Assembly: GCA_900556515.1 (NCBI GenBank)
Contig: USPH01000105.1
Span: 1 to 5,540 of the forward strand
Origin: an uncultured Collinsella sp.
Lineage (GTDB): Bacteria > Actinomycetota > Coriobacteriia > Coriobacteriales > Coriobacteriaceae
Reading direction: 5' to 3'
Length of the DNA: 5,540 nucleotides
Shown here: positions 1-4,894 of the stretch, in pieces
How the letters are laid out: every line of letters begins with the position of its first letter
How positions within the stretch are numbered: the stretch's first letter is position 1
Translations under genes and position numbers: made by a program
Notes under the pieces: generated by a model
The model's database searches: none
Told to the model about the DNA's origin: nothing
What the model saw: only the letters and a program-made list of their open reading frames with translations

Positions 1-71
1 ATCTCGTCAACAATAACGCTGTGCTGATGCCCGCCGACATCGCCGCTCACTTCGGGGAGGTGCTTGCATAA
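1..71 (+). CDS. rplD: 50S ribosomal protein L4, C-terminal fragment (partial at left edge)
   Basis: Only the last 22 full codons and the TAA stop (69-71) are in the window; the reading frame begins at base 3 after two bases of a split codon. The peptide reads LVNNNAVLMPADIAAHFGEV followed by LA, which resembles the usual end of bacterial L4, a short strand and helix ending near a leucine-alanine. Position decides the call: rplD precedes rplW in nearly all bacterial S10 operons. The stop directly abuts the rplW ATG with no intervening base, so the two genes are probably translationally coupled. L4 binds 23S rRNA, lines the exit tunnel and in E. coli also represses the S10 operon; no regulatory part can be judged from this fragment. 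Confidence 0.85.
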   Translation, partial: LVNNNAVLMPADIAAHFGEVLA

Positions 72-359
72 ATGACCGCCCACGAGATCATCATCCGTCC
101 GATCGTGTCCGAGCGTTCCTTCTCCGGCATGGAGCTGAACAAGTACACGTTCGAGGTCGCCAAGGATGCTAACAAGTATCAGATCAAGGACGCTGTCGAG
201 GAGATCTTCGGCGTCAAGGTCGTTCGCGTGAACACCCTGACGGTCAAGCCCAAGACCAAGCGCGTGCGCTATGTCGCCGGCAAGACCCGTTCTTGGAAGA
301 AGGCCATCGTCACGCTGGCCGAGGGCGACACCATCGAGGTCTTTGGCAACCAGGCCTAA
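72..359 (+). CDS. rplW: 50S ribosomal protein L23
   Basis: A 95-residue protein, the normal size for bacterial L23. It has the family layout: an N-terminal IIIRPIVSE segment (residues 6-14), a central KYQIKDAVEEIFGVKVVRVNT region (35-55) forming the helix and strand that pack on 23S rRNA, and a basic loop rich in Lys and Arg (59-77) before a last strand. L23 sits at the exit of the peptide tunnel and is the docking point for trigger factor and the signal recognition particle. The ATG follows the rplD stop directly; a GGGGAGG Shine-Dalgarno sequence lies at 54-60 inside rplD, with an 11-base spacing that is slightly long. It is followed by a 179-base gap, which is unusual within this otherwise tightly packed cluster. 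Confidence 0.97.
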   Translation: MTAHEIIIRPIVSERSFSGMELNKYTFEVAKDANKYQIKDAVEEIFGVKVVRVNTLTVKPKTKRVRYVAGKTRSWKKAIVTLAEGDTIEVFGNQA

Positions 360-376
360 GACTCGCTGCTGTTGAG

Positions 377-414
377 TGAGCTCATGCCTCCCAAATAGGG
401 GAGGCGGGAGCTCA
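377..414 (+). promoter_or_regulatory. Strong hairpin in the rplW-rplB gap (possible attenuator or RNA-end structure)
   Basis: Bases 377-383 pair with 408-414 and 386-392 pair with 399-405, giving two perfect 7-bp stems. They are separated by a T385-G406 wobble and one A-G mismatch, with a 6-base AAATAG loop. The hairpin starts 17 bases after the rplW stop. The only T-run downstream is four Ts (418-421), reached through AAGG and followed by GGG, so it is not a clean intrinsic terminator. It could be a weak terminator or attenuator, a block to 3' decay, or a processing site between the rplW and rplB parts of the transcript. Confidence 0.5.
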
Positions 415-421
415 AGGTTTT

Positions 422-535
422 GGGCGTATAAAATGGACACGCCCGGAACCGTGTATACGTCCGGTGTCATCGCACCCGAGGCAGAACCTCGAATCCCTGT
501 CTGCGATGGCTAACGGATTCCTATTGAAAGGGATT
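422..535 (+). promoter_or_regulatory. Structured leader of rplB with alternative pairings around the Shine-Dalgarno sequence
   Basis: Several perfect pairings can be read here: GGGCGT 422-427 with ACGCCC 439-444; CCGGA 443-447 with TCCGG 460-464, extended by GACA 436-439 with TGTC 465-468; CATCGCA 468-474 with TGCGATG 502-508, enclosing a CGAGG/CCTCG hairpin (477-481 with 487-491, loop CAGAA). The segment AATCCCT (492-498) is complementary to AGGGATT (529-535), which contains the rplB SD. A local hairpin 516-522/529-535 would also hide that SD, while GAATCC 491-496 with GGATTC 515-520 would free it. The gap also carries a GTATAAA, possibly a -10 element, without a clear -35. Regulation by a ribosomal protein is an inference; no known leader class is recognised. 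Confidence 0.45.
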
Positions 536-538
536 GTA

Positions 539-1369
539 ATGGCTGTAAAGCACCTTAAGCCGACCTCCGCTGGTAGGCGTTGGCAGACGATCTCCGACTT
601 CTCCGAGATCACCTGCACCAAGCCCGAGAAGTCTCTTCTCGAGCCCCTGCCCAAGAAGGCCGGTCGTAACAACAACGGCCGCATCACCACCCGCCACCAG
701 GGCGGCGGCGTGAAGCGTCGTTACCGCGTGATCGACTTCAAGCGCAACAAGGACGGCGTGCCCGCTAAGGTTGCCACGATCGAGTACGACCCGAACCGTT
801 CCGCTCGCATCGCTCTGCTGCACTACGCTGACGGTGAGAAGCGCTACATCCTGGCCCCCAAGGGCCTCGAGGTCGGTCAGACCATCATGTCCGGTTCTGA
901 CGCCGACATCAAGCCGGGCAACGCTCTGCCCCTCGCCGACATCCCCGTCGGTACGCTCATCCACGCCGTCGAGTTCCAGCCGGGCAAGGGCGCTGCTATC
1001 GCCCGTTCCGCCGGTAACTCCTGCCAGCTGATGGGTAAGGAGGGCAAGTACGCTATCGTCCGTATGCCTTCCTCCGAGATGCGCCGCATCCTCGTTACCT
1101 GCCGCGCCACCGTCGGTGAGGTCGGCAACGCCGATCACTCCAACATCGTCATCGGCAAGGCCGGCCGTAAGCGTCACATGAACGTGCGCCCGACCGTCCG
1201 CGGTACCGTCATGAACCCTGTCGACCACCCGCACGGCGGTGGCGAGGGCAAGAACCACACCTCTGGTCGTCCCTCCGTTACCCCCTGGGGTAAGCCGACG
1301 AAGGGCCTTCGTACGCGCAAGAAGAAGAAGGTCTCGAACCAGCACATCATTCGTCGCCGTAAGAAGTAA
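539..1369 (+). CDS. rplB: 50S ribosomal protein L2
   Basis: A 276-residue protein, normal for bacterial L2 (about 273-277). The N-terminal RNA-binding OB-fold domain includes the [20 protein letters not shown] stretch (residues 44-63), and the SH3-like domain follows. The C-terminal signature [15 protein letters not shown] spans 225-239, with the conserved histidines at 230 and 232 close to the peptidyl transferase centre. A basic tail with four lysines (261-264) ends the protein. L2 is needed for subunit joining and peptidyl transfer. The start was chosen at 539, not at the in-frame ATGs 464 or 506, because [14 protein letters not shown] is the family's usual beginning and an AAAGGGA Shine-Dalgarno sequence lies at 527-533. 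It is separated from rplW by a structured gap and from rpsS by 32 bases. Confidence 0.97.
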   Translation: MAVKHLKPTSAGRRWQTISDFSEITCTKPEKSLLEPLPKKAGRNNNGRITTRHQGGGVKRRYRVIDFKRNKDGVPAKVATIEYDPNRSARIALLHYADGEKRYILAPKGLEVGQTIMSGSDADIKPGNALPLADIPVGTLIHAVEFQPGKGAAIARSAGNSCQLMGKEGKYAIVRMPSSEMRRILVTCRATVGEVGNADHSNIVIGKAGRKRHMNVRPTVRGTVMNPVDHPHGGGEGKNHTSGRPSVTPWGKPTKGLRTRKKKKVSNQHIIRRRKK

Positions 1370-1401
1370 TTTCGGATACCGAGTTTTAGGAGAAAGCACT
1401 T

Positions 1402-1662
1402 ATGAGCAGAAGTCTCAAAAAGGGCCCGTTCGTGGAGACTCGCCTTCTCTCGCGTATCACCGCGATGAACGAGGCTGGCAAGAAGGACGTCGTGAAGACC
1501 TGGTCCCGCGCGTCCACCATCTTCCCCGAGATGGTTGGTCACACCATCGCCGTCCACGACGGCCGCAAGCATGTGCCCGTGTATGTTACCGAGTCCATGG
1601 TTGGTCACAAGCTCGGCGAGTTCGCGCCGACTCGTACGTTCCGTGGCCACAAGGCCAAATAG
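1402..1662 (+). CDS. rpsS: 30S ribosomal protein S19
   Basis: An 86-residue protein, the expected size or slightly short of it. It begins [11 protein letters not shown], the hallmark S19 start, followed by a [20 protein letters not shown] segment (residues 34-53) and the C-terminal [19 protein letters not shown] (68-86). The last of these holds the conserved GEF-x-PTR-x-F-x-GH signature. S19 sits in the head of the small subunit, contacts S13 and helps position the A-site tRNA. An AGGAGA Shine-Dalgarno sequence lies at 1388-1393, 8 bases before the ATG. It has the standard place between rplB and rplV, with a 14-base gap to rplV whose Shine-Dalgarno G-run begins in the rpsS stop codon. Confidence 0.97.
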   Translation: MSRSLKKGPFVETRLLSRITAMNEAGKKDVVKTWSRASTIFPEMVGHTIAVHDGRKHVPVYVTESMVGHKLGEFAPTRTFRGHKAK

Positions 1663-1676
1663 GGGGTTAACCGTAA

Positions 1677-2048
1677 ATGGCAACTAAGTCTATTGAAACT
1701 GAGGCCACCGAGGTTCGCGCCGTCGCTAAGTACGTGCGTGTTTCCCCCAGCAAGGCCCGCCTGGTGGTCGATCTGATCCGCCGCAAGCCTGTCGCTCAGG
1801 CCTTCGACATCCTCCACTTCTGCGACCGCGCCGTCGCCGTGGATGTCGAGAAGGTTCTCCGTTCCGCCGTTGCGAACGCCGAGAACAACAACGGTCTGCG
1901 TGCCGACAACCTGGTTGTCGCCGCTGCCTATGTTGACGAGGGTCCGACGCTTAAGCGCATCCGTCCCCGCGCCAAGGGTTCCGCTTCTCGTATTCTGAAG
2001 CGTACTTCCCACATCACCGTCGTCGTTGCTCCTCGAAAGGAGGCGTAA
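1677..2048 (+). CDS. rplV: 50S ribosomal protein L22
   Basis: A 123-residue protein, a little longer than the usual 110-115 because of about ten extra polar residues at the N-terminus ([15 protein letters not shown]). The family core then starts at [20 protein letters not shown] (residues 17-36). The C-terminal hairpin [18 protein letters not shown] (89-106), followed by a short SHITVVV strand, is the loop that reaches into the peptide exit tunnel near L4. Mutations there give macrolide resistance in other bacteria; nothing abnormal is seen here. The weak GGGGG Shine-Dalgarno sequence at 1662-1666 lies 10 bases upstream. The last codons (CGA AAG GAG GCG) contain a near-perfect Shine-Dalgarno sequence for rpsC, which starts 6 bases after the stop. 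Confidence 0.96.
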   Translation: MATKSIETEATEVRAVAKYVRVSPSKARLVVDLIRRKPVAQAFDILHFCDRAVAVDVEKVLRSAVANAENNNGLRADNLVVAAAYVDEGPTLKRIRPRAKGSASRILKRTSHITVVVAPRKEA

Positions 2049-2054
2049 AGCTGT

Positions 2055-2765
2055 ATGGGTCAGAAAGTCTACCCCACCGGCTTCCGTCTTGGCATCACCG
2101 AGAACTGGCGCTCCCGCTGGTTCGCAGAGAAGGATTACGCTAAGACCCTCGGTAACGATCTCGAGATCCGCAAGTACCTCGAGAAGCGTCTTTCCCGCGC
2201 AGCTGTCTCCCGCGTCGAGATCGAGCGCGCTGGCGACAAGGTGAAGGTCATTATCCTCACCGCTCGCCCCGGCGTTGTCATCGGTAAGAAGGGTGCCGAG
2301 ATCGATACCCTCCGCACCGAGCTCGAGAAGGTCGCTGGCGTCTCCAAGGGCCAGCTCTCCGTCGACGTTGTCGAGATCAAGCGCCCCGAGCTCGACGCCA
2401 ACCTCGTTGCTCAGTCTATCGCCGAGCAGCTCGAGGGCCGCGTTGCCTTCCGTCGCGCTATGCGCAAGGCTGTCCAGTCCGCCCGCAAGGCCGGCGCTAA
2501 GGGCATCCGTATCCAGTGCTCCGGTCGTCTCGGCGGTGCCGAGATGGGCCGTCGTGAGTGGTACCGCGAGGGTCGCGTGCCTCTGCACACCCTCCGTGCC
2601 AAGATCGACTACGGCACGGCTGTCGCCAGCACCACCATGGGCGCTTGCGGCGTGAAGGTCTGGATTTACCTGGGCGAGAAGCTCCCGGGCCAGCCTGTTC
2701 CCAACCCTGCACTCGAGGGCTCTTCCCGTCCTCGTCGTCGTAACTCCGAGAGGAGGGGTCAGTAG
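2055..2765 (+). CDS. rpsC: 30S ribosomal protein S3
   Basis: A 236-residue protein, close to the 233 of E. coli and lacking the long C-terminal tail found in many actinobacteria. It begins [15 protein letters not shown] (typical). A type-2 KH domain spans roughly residues 38-107, with its GKKG loop at 77-80. The S3 C-terminal domain carries the signature [17 protein letters not shown] (157-173) and ends in [10 protein letters not shown] (199-208) plus a basic Arg-rich tail. S3 forms part of the mRNA entry channel and helicase of the small subunit. The Shine-Dalgarno sequence AAAGGAGG (2036-2043) lies inside rplV, 11 bases upstream. The TAG stop shares its last base with the rplP GTG start, so the two are likely translationally coupled. 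Confidence 0.97.
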   Translation: MGQKVYPTGFRLGITENWRSRWFAEKDYAKTLGNDLEIRKYLEKRLSRAAVSRVEIERAGDKVKVIILTARPGVVIGKKGAEIDTLRTELEKVAGVSKGQLSVDVVEIKRPELDANLVAQSIAEQLEGRVAFRRAMRKAVQSARKAGAKGIRIQCSGRLGGAEMGRREWYREGRVPLHTLRAKIDYGTAVASTTMGACGVKVWIYLGEKLPGQPVPNPALEGSSRPRRRNSERRGQ

Positions 2766-3268
2766 TGCTTGCCCCTAAGCGTATTCTTCACCGCAAGGTG
2801 CAGCGTGGCTCCATGAAGGGCCAGGCCAAGGGTAATACCGAGCTGCATTTCGGCGAGTTTGGTATCCAGGCTCTCGAGGCCCATTGGATCACCAACCGCC
2901 AGATCGAGGCCGCTCGTATTGCCATGACCCGCTACATGAAGCGTGGCGGTCGTGTCTACATCACGATCTTCCCCGATAAGCCCATCACCAAGAAGCCTGC
3001 CGAGACTCGCATGGGTTCTGGTAAGGGTAACCCCGAGGAGTGGGTGGCCGTCGTCAAGCCCGGCCGCATCATGTTCGAGGTCAAGGGTGTTCCCGAGGAG
3101 GTCGCTCGCGAGGCTCTGCGTCTTGCGCAGCACAAGCTCCCCATCAAGACCAAGATTGTTGCTGCTAAGAACGCTGAGCAGCGCATCGAGAAGGAGATGG
3201 CTGAGGAGGCCGCTCTCGAGGCCAAGTGGGCTGCTGAGGACGCCGCCGCCGCCAAGGAGGAGAACTAA
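2765..3268 (+). CDS. rplP: 50S ribosomal protein L16 with C-terminal extension
   Basis: A 167-residue protein starting with GTG; the usual bacterial length is about 136-144. The core is typical: [11 protein letters not shown] (1-11), an [20 protein letters not shown] segment (28-47) and [20 protein letters not shown] (76-95), ending at the KLPIKTKIV strand (124-132). About 30 further residues follow, rich in Ala, Glu and Lys, and look like a single charged helix. L16 helps build the A-site region and the central protuberance of the large subunit. The start is fixed by the family N-terminus and an AGGAGG Shine-Dalgarno sequence at 2751-2756 inside rpsC. The TAA stop overlaps the rpmC ATG by one base, and the extension's final Lys-Glu-Glu codons supply the rpmC Shine-Dalgarno sequence. 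Confidence 0.96.
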   Translation: MLAPKRILHRKVQRGSMKGQAKGNTELHFGEFGIQALEAHWITNRQIEAARIAMTRYMKRGGRVYITIFPDKPITKKPAETRMGSGKGNPEEWVAVVKPGRIMFEVKGVPEEVAREALRLAQHKLPIKTKIVAAKNAEQRIEKEMAEEAALEAKWAAEDAAAAKEEN

Positions 3269-3483
3269 TGAAGCCCGCAGAGATTCGTGAGCTCTCGGAC
3301 GCTCAGCTCGTTGAGAAGCTGAAGGAAATGCGCGCCGAGCTCTTTAACCTTCGTTTCCAGATGGCCACCAGCCAGCTGGACAACACCGCTCGCGTCAACA
3401 CCGTGAAGAAGGACATCGCTCGCGTCCTCACGGAGCAGCGCGCCCGCGAGATCGCAGCGGAGAAGTCCGCTGTCGCCGAGTAG
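3268..3483 (+). CDS. rpmC: 50S ribosomal protein L29
   Basis: A 71-residue, mostly helical protein of normal L29 size. It has the family pattern: ELSDAQLVEKLKEMRAELFN (residues 8-27), then LRFQMATSQLDNTARVNTVK (28-47), which includes the conserved LRFQ and QL-x-N motifs, and a KDIARVLTEQR helix. The C-terminal tail is alanine-rich. L29 lies next to L23 around the tunnel exit of the large subunit. An AAGGAGG Shine-Dalgarno sequence (3254-3260) lies in the end of rplP, 7 bases before the ATG, and the start overlaps the rplP stop (TAATG), so translational coupling is expected. The gap to rpsQ is 16 bases. Confidence 0.96.
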   Translation: MKPAEIRELSDAQLVEKLKEMRAELFNLRFQMATSQLDNTARVNTVKKDIARVLTEQRAREIAAEKSAVAE

Positions 3484-3499
3484 GACCTAAGGAGAGAAC

Positions 3500-3760
3500 A
3501 TGACTGATTCGCGTAACTCGCGTAAGGTCCGTACGGGTGTCGTTACCTCCGTCTCCGGTGCCAAGACCATTGTTGTCACCATCACCGAGCGCAAGCGTCA
3601 CCCCAAGTACGGCAAGATGATGACCAGCTCCAAGAAGCTGCACGCTCACGACGAGGAGTGCACAGCTGGCGTGGGCGACACCGTCCGCGTTATGGAGACC
3701 CGTCCTATGTCCAAGATGAAGCGTTGGCGCCTCATCGAGGTCGTCGAGCGCGCTAAATAA
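3500..3760 (+). CDS. rpsQ: 30S ribosomal protein S17
   Basis: An 86-residue protein with the S17 OB-fold: RKVRTGVVTSVSGAKTIVVT (residues 8-27), ERKRHPKYGKMMTSSKKLHA (30-49), where the HP-x-Y motif and basic loop contact 16S rRNA, and the signature GVGDTVRVMETRPMSKMKRW (57-76). It ends in LIEVVERAK. S17 is a primary binding protein of the small subunit, important for early assembly of the 5' domain. The Shine-Dalgarno sequence TAAGGAG lies at 3488-3494, with good spacing to the ATG. It is the last gene of the S10-type block; the 118 bases that follow are structured and precede rplN, where E. coli also separates the S10 operon from spc. Confidence 0.97.
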   Translation: MTDSRNSRKVRTGVVTSVSGAKTIVVTITERKRHPKYGKMMTSSKKLHAHDEECTAGVGDTVRVMETRPMSKMKRWRLIEVVERAK

Positions 3761-3777
3761 GCAGTCGCTCTTACGAC

Positions 3778-3806
3778 TTGTACGTTTCCGAAGATGTGCG
3801 TATGCC
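3778..3806 (+). promoter_or_regulatory. Weak candidate promoter for rplN-rplX
   Basis: TTGTAC (3778-3783) and TATGCC (3801-3806) are separated by exactly 17 bases. Each hexamer matches only three of six positions of the sigma-70 consensus (TTG and TAT). The location between rpsQ and rplN is where the E. coli spc promoter lies, which is the main reason to list it. A separate GTATAAA at 3827-3833 looks more like a -10 box but has no -35 at proper distance. Low confidence. Confidence 0.22.
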
Positions 3807-3871
3807 TGGCTTGCATACCACAGGCCGTATAAAGGCAGCGCACCTCTCTTCGGTTCTTAGTTCGGAGGAAC
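3788..3871 (+). promoter_or_regulatory. Structured leader of rplN: long hairpin plus hairpin holding the Shine-Dalgarno sequence
   Basis: Collinear pairings form one long hairpin: CCGAAGA 3788-3794 with TCTTCGG 3847-3853; GTGCG 3796-3800 with CGCAC 3839-3843, plus a T-G wobble 3801/3838; TGCC 3803-3806 with GGCA 3834-3837. A bulged A sits at 3802, and an asymmetric internal loop (T3795 against 3844-3846) separates the two lower stems. In the apical part GGCT 3808-3811 can pair with GGCC 3823-3826. Immediately after, GTTCTT 3853-3858 pairs with AGGAAC 3866-3871, which includes most of the rplN Shine-Dalgarno GGAGG (3864-3868). There is no T-tract, so it is not a terminator. A small AGTCG/CGACT hairpin (3763-3767 with 3774-3778) precedes it. 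The position suggests a translational control element of the spc-type operon; that role is inference. Confidence 0.5.
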
Positions 3872-3878
3872 ATCTACC

Positions 3879-4247
3879 ATGATTCAGATGCAAACCATGC
3901 TGAACGTCGCCGACAACTCCGGCGCTCGCAAGATTCGCTGCATCAAGGTGCTTGGCGGTTCCAAGCGTCGTTATGCAGGCATCGGCGATGTGTTCATCGG
4001 TGCTGTCCAGGAGGCTACCCCTGGCGCCAACGTCAAGAAGAAGGACGTTGTCCGTTGCGTCGTCGTTCGCACCGTTAAGGAGATCCGCCGCAAGGATGGC
4101 TCCTACATTCGCTTTGATGAGAACGCCTGCGTTGTCATCAACAACGATGGTTCGCCCGTCGGCACCCGTATCTTCGGGCCCGTCGCTCGCGAGCTTCGTG
4201 ACAAGAAGTACATGAAGATCGTCTCGCTCGCTCCCGAGACCCTGTAG
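3879..4247 (+). CDS. rplN: 50S ribosomal protein L14
   Basis: A 122-residue protein, exactly the usual L14 length. It begins [20 protein letters not shown] (1-20), nearly identical in pattern to other bacterial L14 proteins, then [20 protein letters not shown] (21-40). The central RNA-binding stretch [31 protein letters not shown] (53-83, shown only by its ends KKKDVV and RFDENA) matches the family signature, followed by [20 protein letters not shown] (88-107). L14 sits at the subunit interface, next to L19 and L3. The start is the first ATG (3879) rather than the ATGs three or six codons later, because MIQ-x-QTML is conserved; GGAGG at 3864-3868 is its Shine-Dalgarno sequence. The leader before it is strongly structured. 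rplX follows after 13 bases. Confidence 0.97.
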   Translation: MIQMQTMLNVADNSGARKIRCIKVLGGSKRRYAGIGDVFIGAVQEATPGANVKKKDVVRCVVVRTVKEIRRKDGSYIRFDENACVVINNDGSPVGTRIFGPVARELRDKKYMKIVSLAPETL

Positions 4248-4260
4248 TTAGGGGAGATAT

Positions 4261-4566
4261 ATGTATATCAAGAAGGGCGATAAGGTCCAGGTTCTCTCTG
4301 GTAAGGATCGCGGCAAGCAGGGCGTTGTCCTGCGTGCTCTCCCCGCCGAGAACAAGGTCGTTGTCGAGGGCGTTTCGGTCGTCAAGAAGGCCGTCAAGCC
4401 CAACGCTGCCAACCAGCAGGGCGGCATCGTTTCGCAGGAGGCTCCTATCGACGCCTCCAACGTCAATCTCGTTTGCCCCGAGTGCGGTAAGGTTACCCGC
4501 GTCGGTCACGAGAAGGACGGCAAGAACAAGCTGCGCGTCTGCAAGAAGTGCGGCCACAAGTTCTAA
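4261..4566 (+). CDS. rplX: 50S ribosomal protein L24, four-cysteine (zinc-ribbon) form
   Basis: A 101-residue protein of normal size. The KOW motif lies in [20 protein letters not shown] (residues 4-23), followed by the family pattern [13 protein letters not shown] (31-43) and [17 protein letters not shown] (52-68). The C-terminal part carries two Cys-x-x-Cys pairs, CPEC (72-75) and CKKC (94-97), separated by [10 protein letters not shown], which would form a zinc ribbon; E. coli L24 lacks these cysteines. L24 is one of the first proteins to bind 23S rRNA during assembly. AGGGGAG (4250-4256) is its Shine-Dalgarno sequence, only 4 bases from the ATG, a short spacing. It is the last ribosomal gene in the window: a terminator follows 26 bases after the stop, instead of rplE. 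Confidence 0.96.
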   Translation: MYIKKGDKVQVLSGKDRGKQGVVLRALPAENKVVVEGVSVVKKAVKPNAANQQGGIVSQEAPIDASNVNLVCPECGKVTRVGHEKDGKNKLRVCKKCGHKF

Positions 4567-4592
4567 GCTGCCCGCAACATCAAGTTGCTAGC

Positions 4593-4626
4593 AAAGGCCC
4601 GGATGCCACGGCACCCGGGCCTTTTT
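4593..4626 (+). terminator. Intrinsic (Rho-independent) terminator after rplX
   Basis: The arms 4593-4606 and 4611-4624 pair with a single A4603-C4614 mismatch around a CACG loop. The core is GGCCCGG with CCGGGCC, and the last arm runs into five Ts (4622-4626). It begins 26 bases after the rplX stop and is preceded by a small perfect hairpin (GCAAC 4574-4578 with GTTGC 4584-4588, loop ATCAA). It should end the transcript of the ribosomal cluster here. The AAA before the stem makes it partly symmetrical, but the + strand orientation fits the gene context and the reverse strand has no gene to terminate. Confidence 0.88.
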
Positions 4627-4634
4627 CTATCCCC

Positions 4635-4687
4635 ACTCATTTGGGACAGACTTAAATGAGTACCCTAACTGGGTAAGCATAAATGAG
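4635..4687. repeat. Small palindromic element with repeated TAAATGAG motif
   Basis: ACTCATTT (4635-4642) and AAATGAGT (4654-4661) form a perfect 8-bp inverted repeat around 11 bases (GGGACAGACTT). Sharing its last base is a second small palindrome, TACCC (4661-4665) with GGGTA (4671-4675). A second direct copy of TAAATGAG lies at 4680-4687, 27 bases after the first (4653-4660). It sits directly behind the terminator, a usual place for interspersed palindromic repeats. Whether it is a dispersed repeat cannot be told from one copy. Confidence 0.4.
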
Positions 4688-4712
4688 CGGGTCGTGCTGT
4701 ATAAATTGCTTG

Positions 4713-4843
4713 TGTGCGCGTTTATGCGCGTTAGATTGCGTTTAATTACGCACCTATGCGTATATATGCGCCGTTTACGGGGCAATAATGACCGTTTAGC
4801 GGTGAGATACGCAAAAACGCGCACAAACGCGCGTGTTTGTGCG
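4713..4843. promoter_or_regulatory. Operator-like region of inverted and direct repeats upstream of the oxidoreductase gene
   Basis: This is most of the gene-free stretch 4567-4894. TGTGCGCGTTTATGCG (4713-4728) and CGCAAAAACGCGCACA (4810-4825) form a 16-bp inverted repeat with one mismatch. The right arm overlaps a perfect 9-bp palindrome, CGCACAAAC (4820-4828) with GTTTGTGCG (4835-4843), spacer 6. Between them CGTTTA recurs at 4719, 4739, 4772 and 4793, and TGCG repeats at 4715, 4725, 4737, 4757 and 4767, mostly one helical turn apart. Two small palindromes, CCGT/ACGG (4771-4780) and ACCG/CGGT (4791-4803), are also present. No convincing -35/-10 pair was found; TATAGA (4846-4851) is a weak -10 candidate. 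The likely role is binding of a transcription factor that controls the gene at 4895, but this is inferred from the pattern only. Confidence 0.5.
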
Positions 4844-4894
4844 AATATAGAGCTGTCAGAAATGCAAGACGTTCTATGACACAGGAGACACATA

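Noticed and set aside
377..421. Intrinsic terminator after rplW
   Set aside because: The hairpin is strong, but the four Ts come after AAGG and are followed by GGG, unlike the clean T-run after rplX; listed as a hairpin of unknown role instead.
464..538. In-frame upstream starts for rplB (464 and 506) giving an extended L2
   Set aside because: The added residues do not resemble L2, the Shine-Dalgarno sequence is next to 539, and the upstream bases are occupied by RNA-like inverted repeats.
521..1399. Open frame of 292 codons on the minus strand opposite rplB
   Set aside because: It mirrors the codon bias of rplB, has a low-complexity Leu/Gly/Asp/Val-rich product and matches no family; L2 on the + strand is unambiguous.
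1605..2588. Open frame of 327 codons on the minus strand opposite rplV and rpsC
   Set aside because: Product is Leu/Gly/Ala/Asp-rich with no recognisable domain, and it lies antisense to two certain ribosomal genes in a GC-rich genome.
3646..3873. Minus-strand open frame over the rpsQ-rplN gap
   Set aside because: It has no ribosome binding signal, overlaps the end of rpsQ antisense and covers the palindromic leader; better explained by RNA structure.
4700..4705. TATAAA as the promoter -10 box of the oxidoreductase gene
   Set aside because: No -35-like hexamer at 16-18 bases upstream, and it would leave a leader of nearly 190 bases; kept only as part of the recurring GTATAAA observation.
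4713..4843. CRISPR array or tRNA gene in the repeat-rich stretch
   Set aside because: The repeats are short and irregular with no constant spacer length, and no cloverleaf or CCA-end pattern could be drawn.
4694..4879. Small open frame of 61 codons (GTG start) between the terminator and the oxidoreductase
   Set aside because: No Shine-Dalgarno sequence before the start, composition driven by the TGCG/CGTTTA repeats, and no recognisable protein features.
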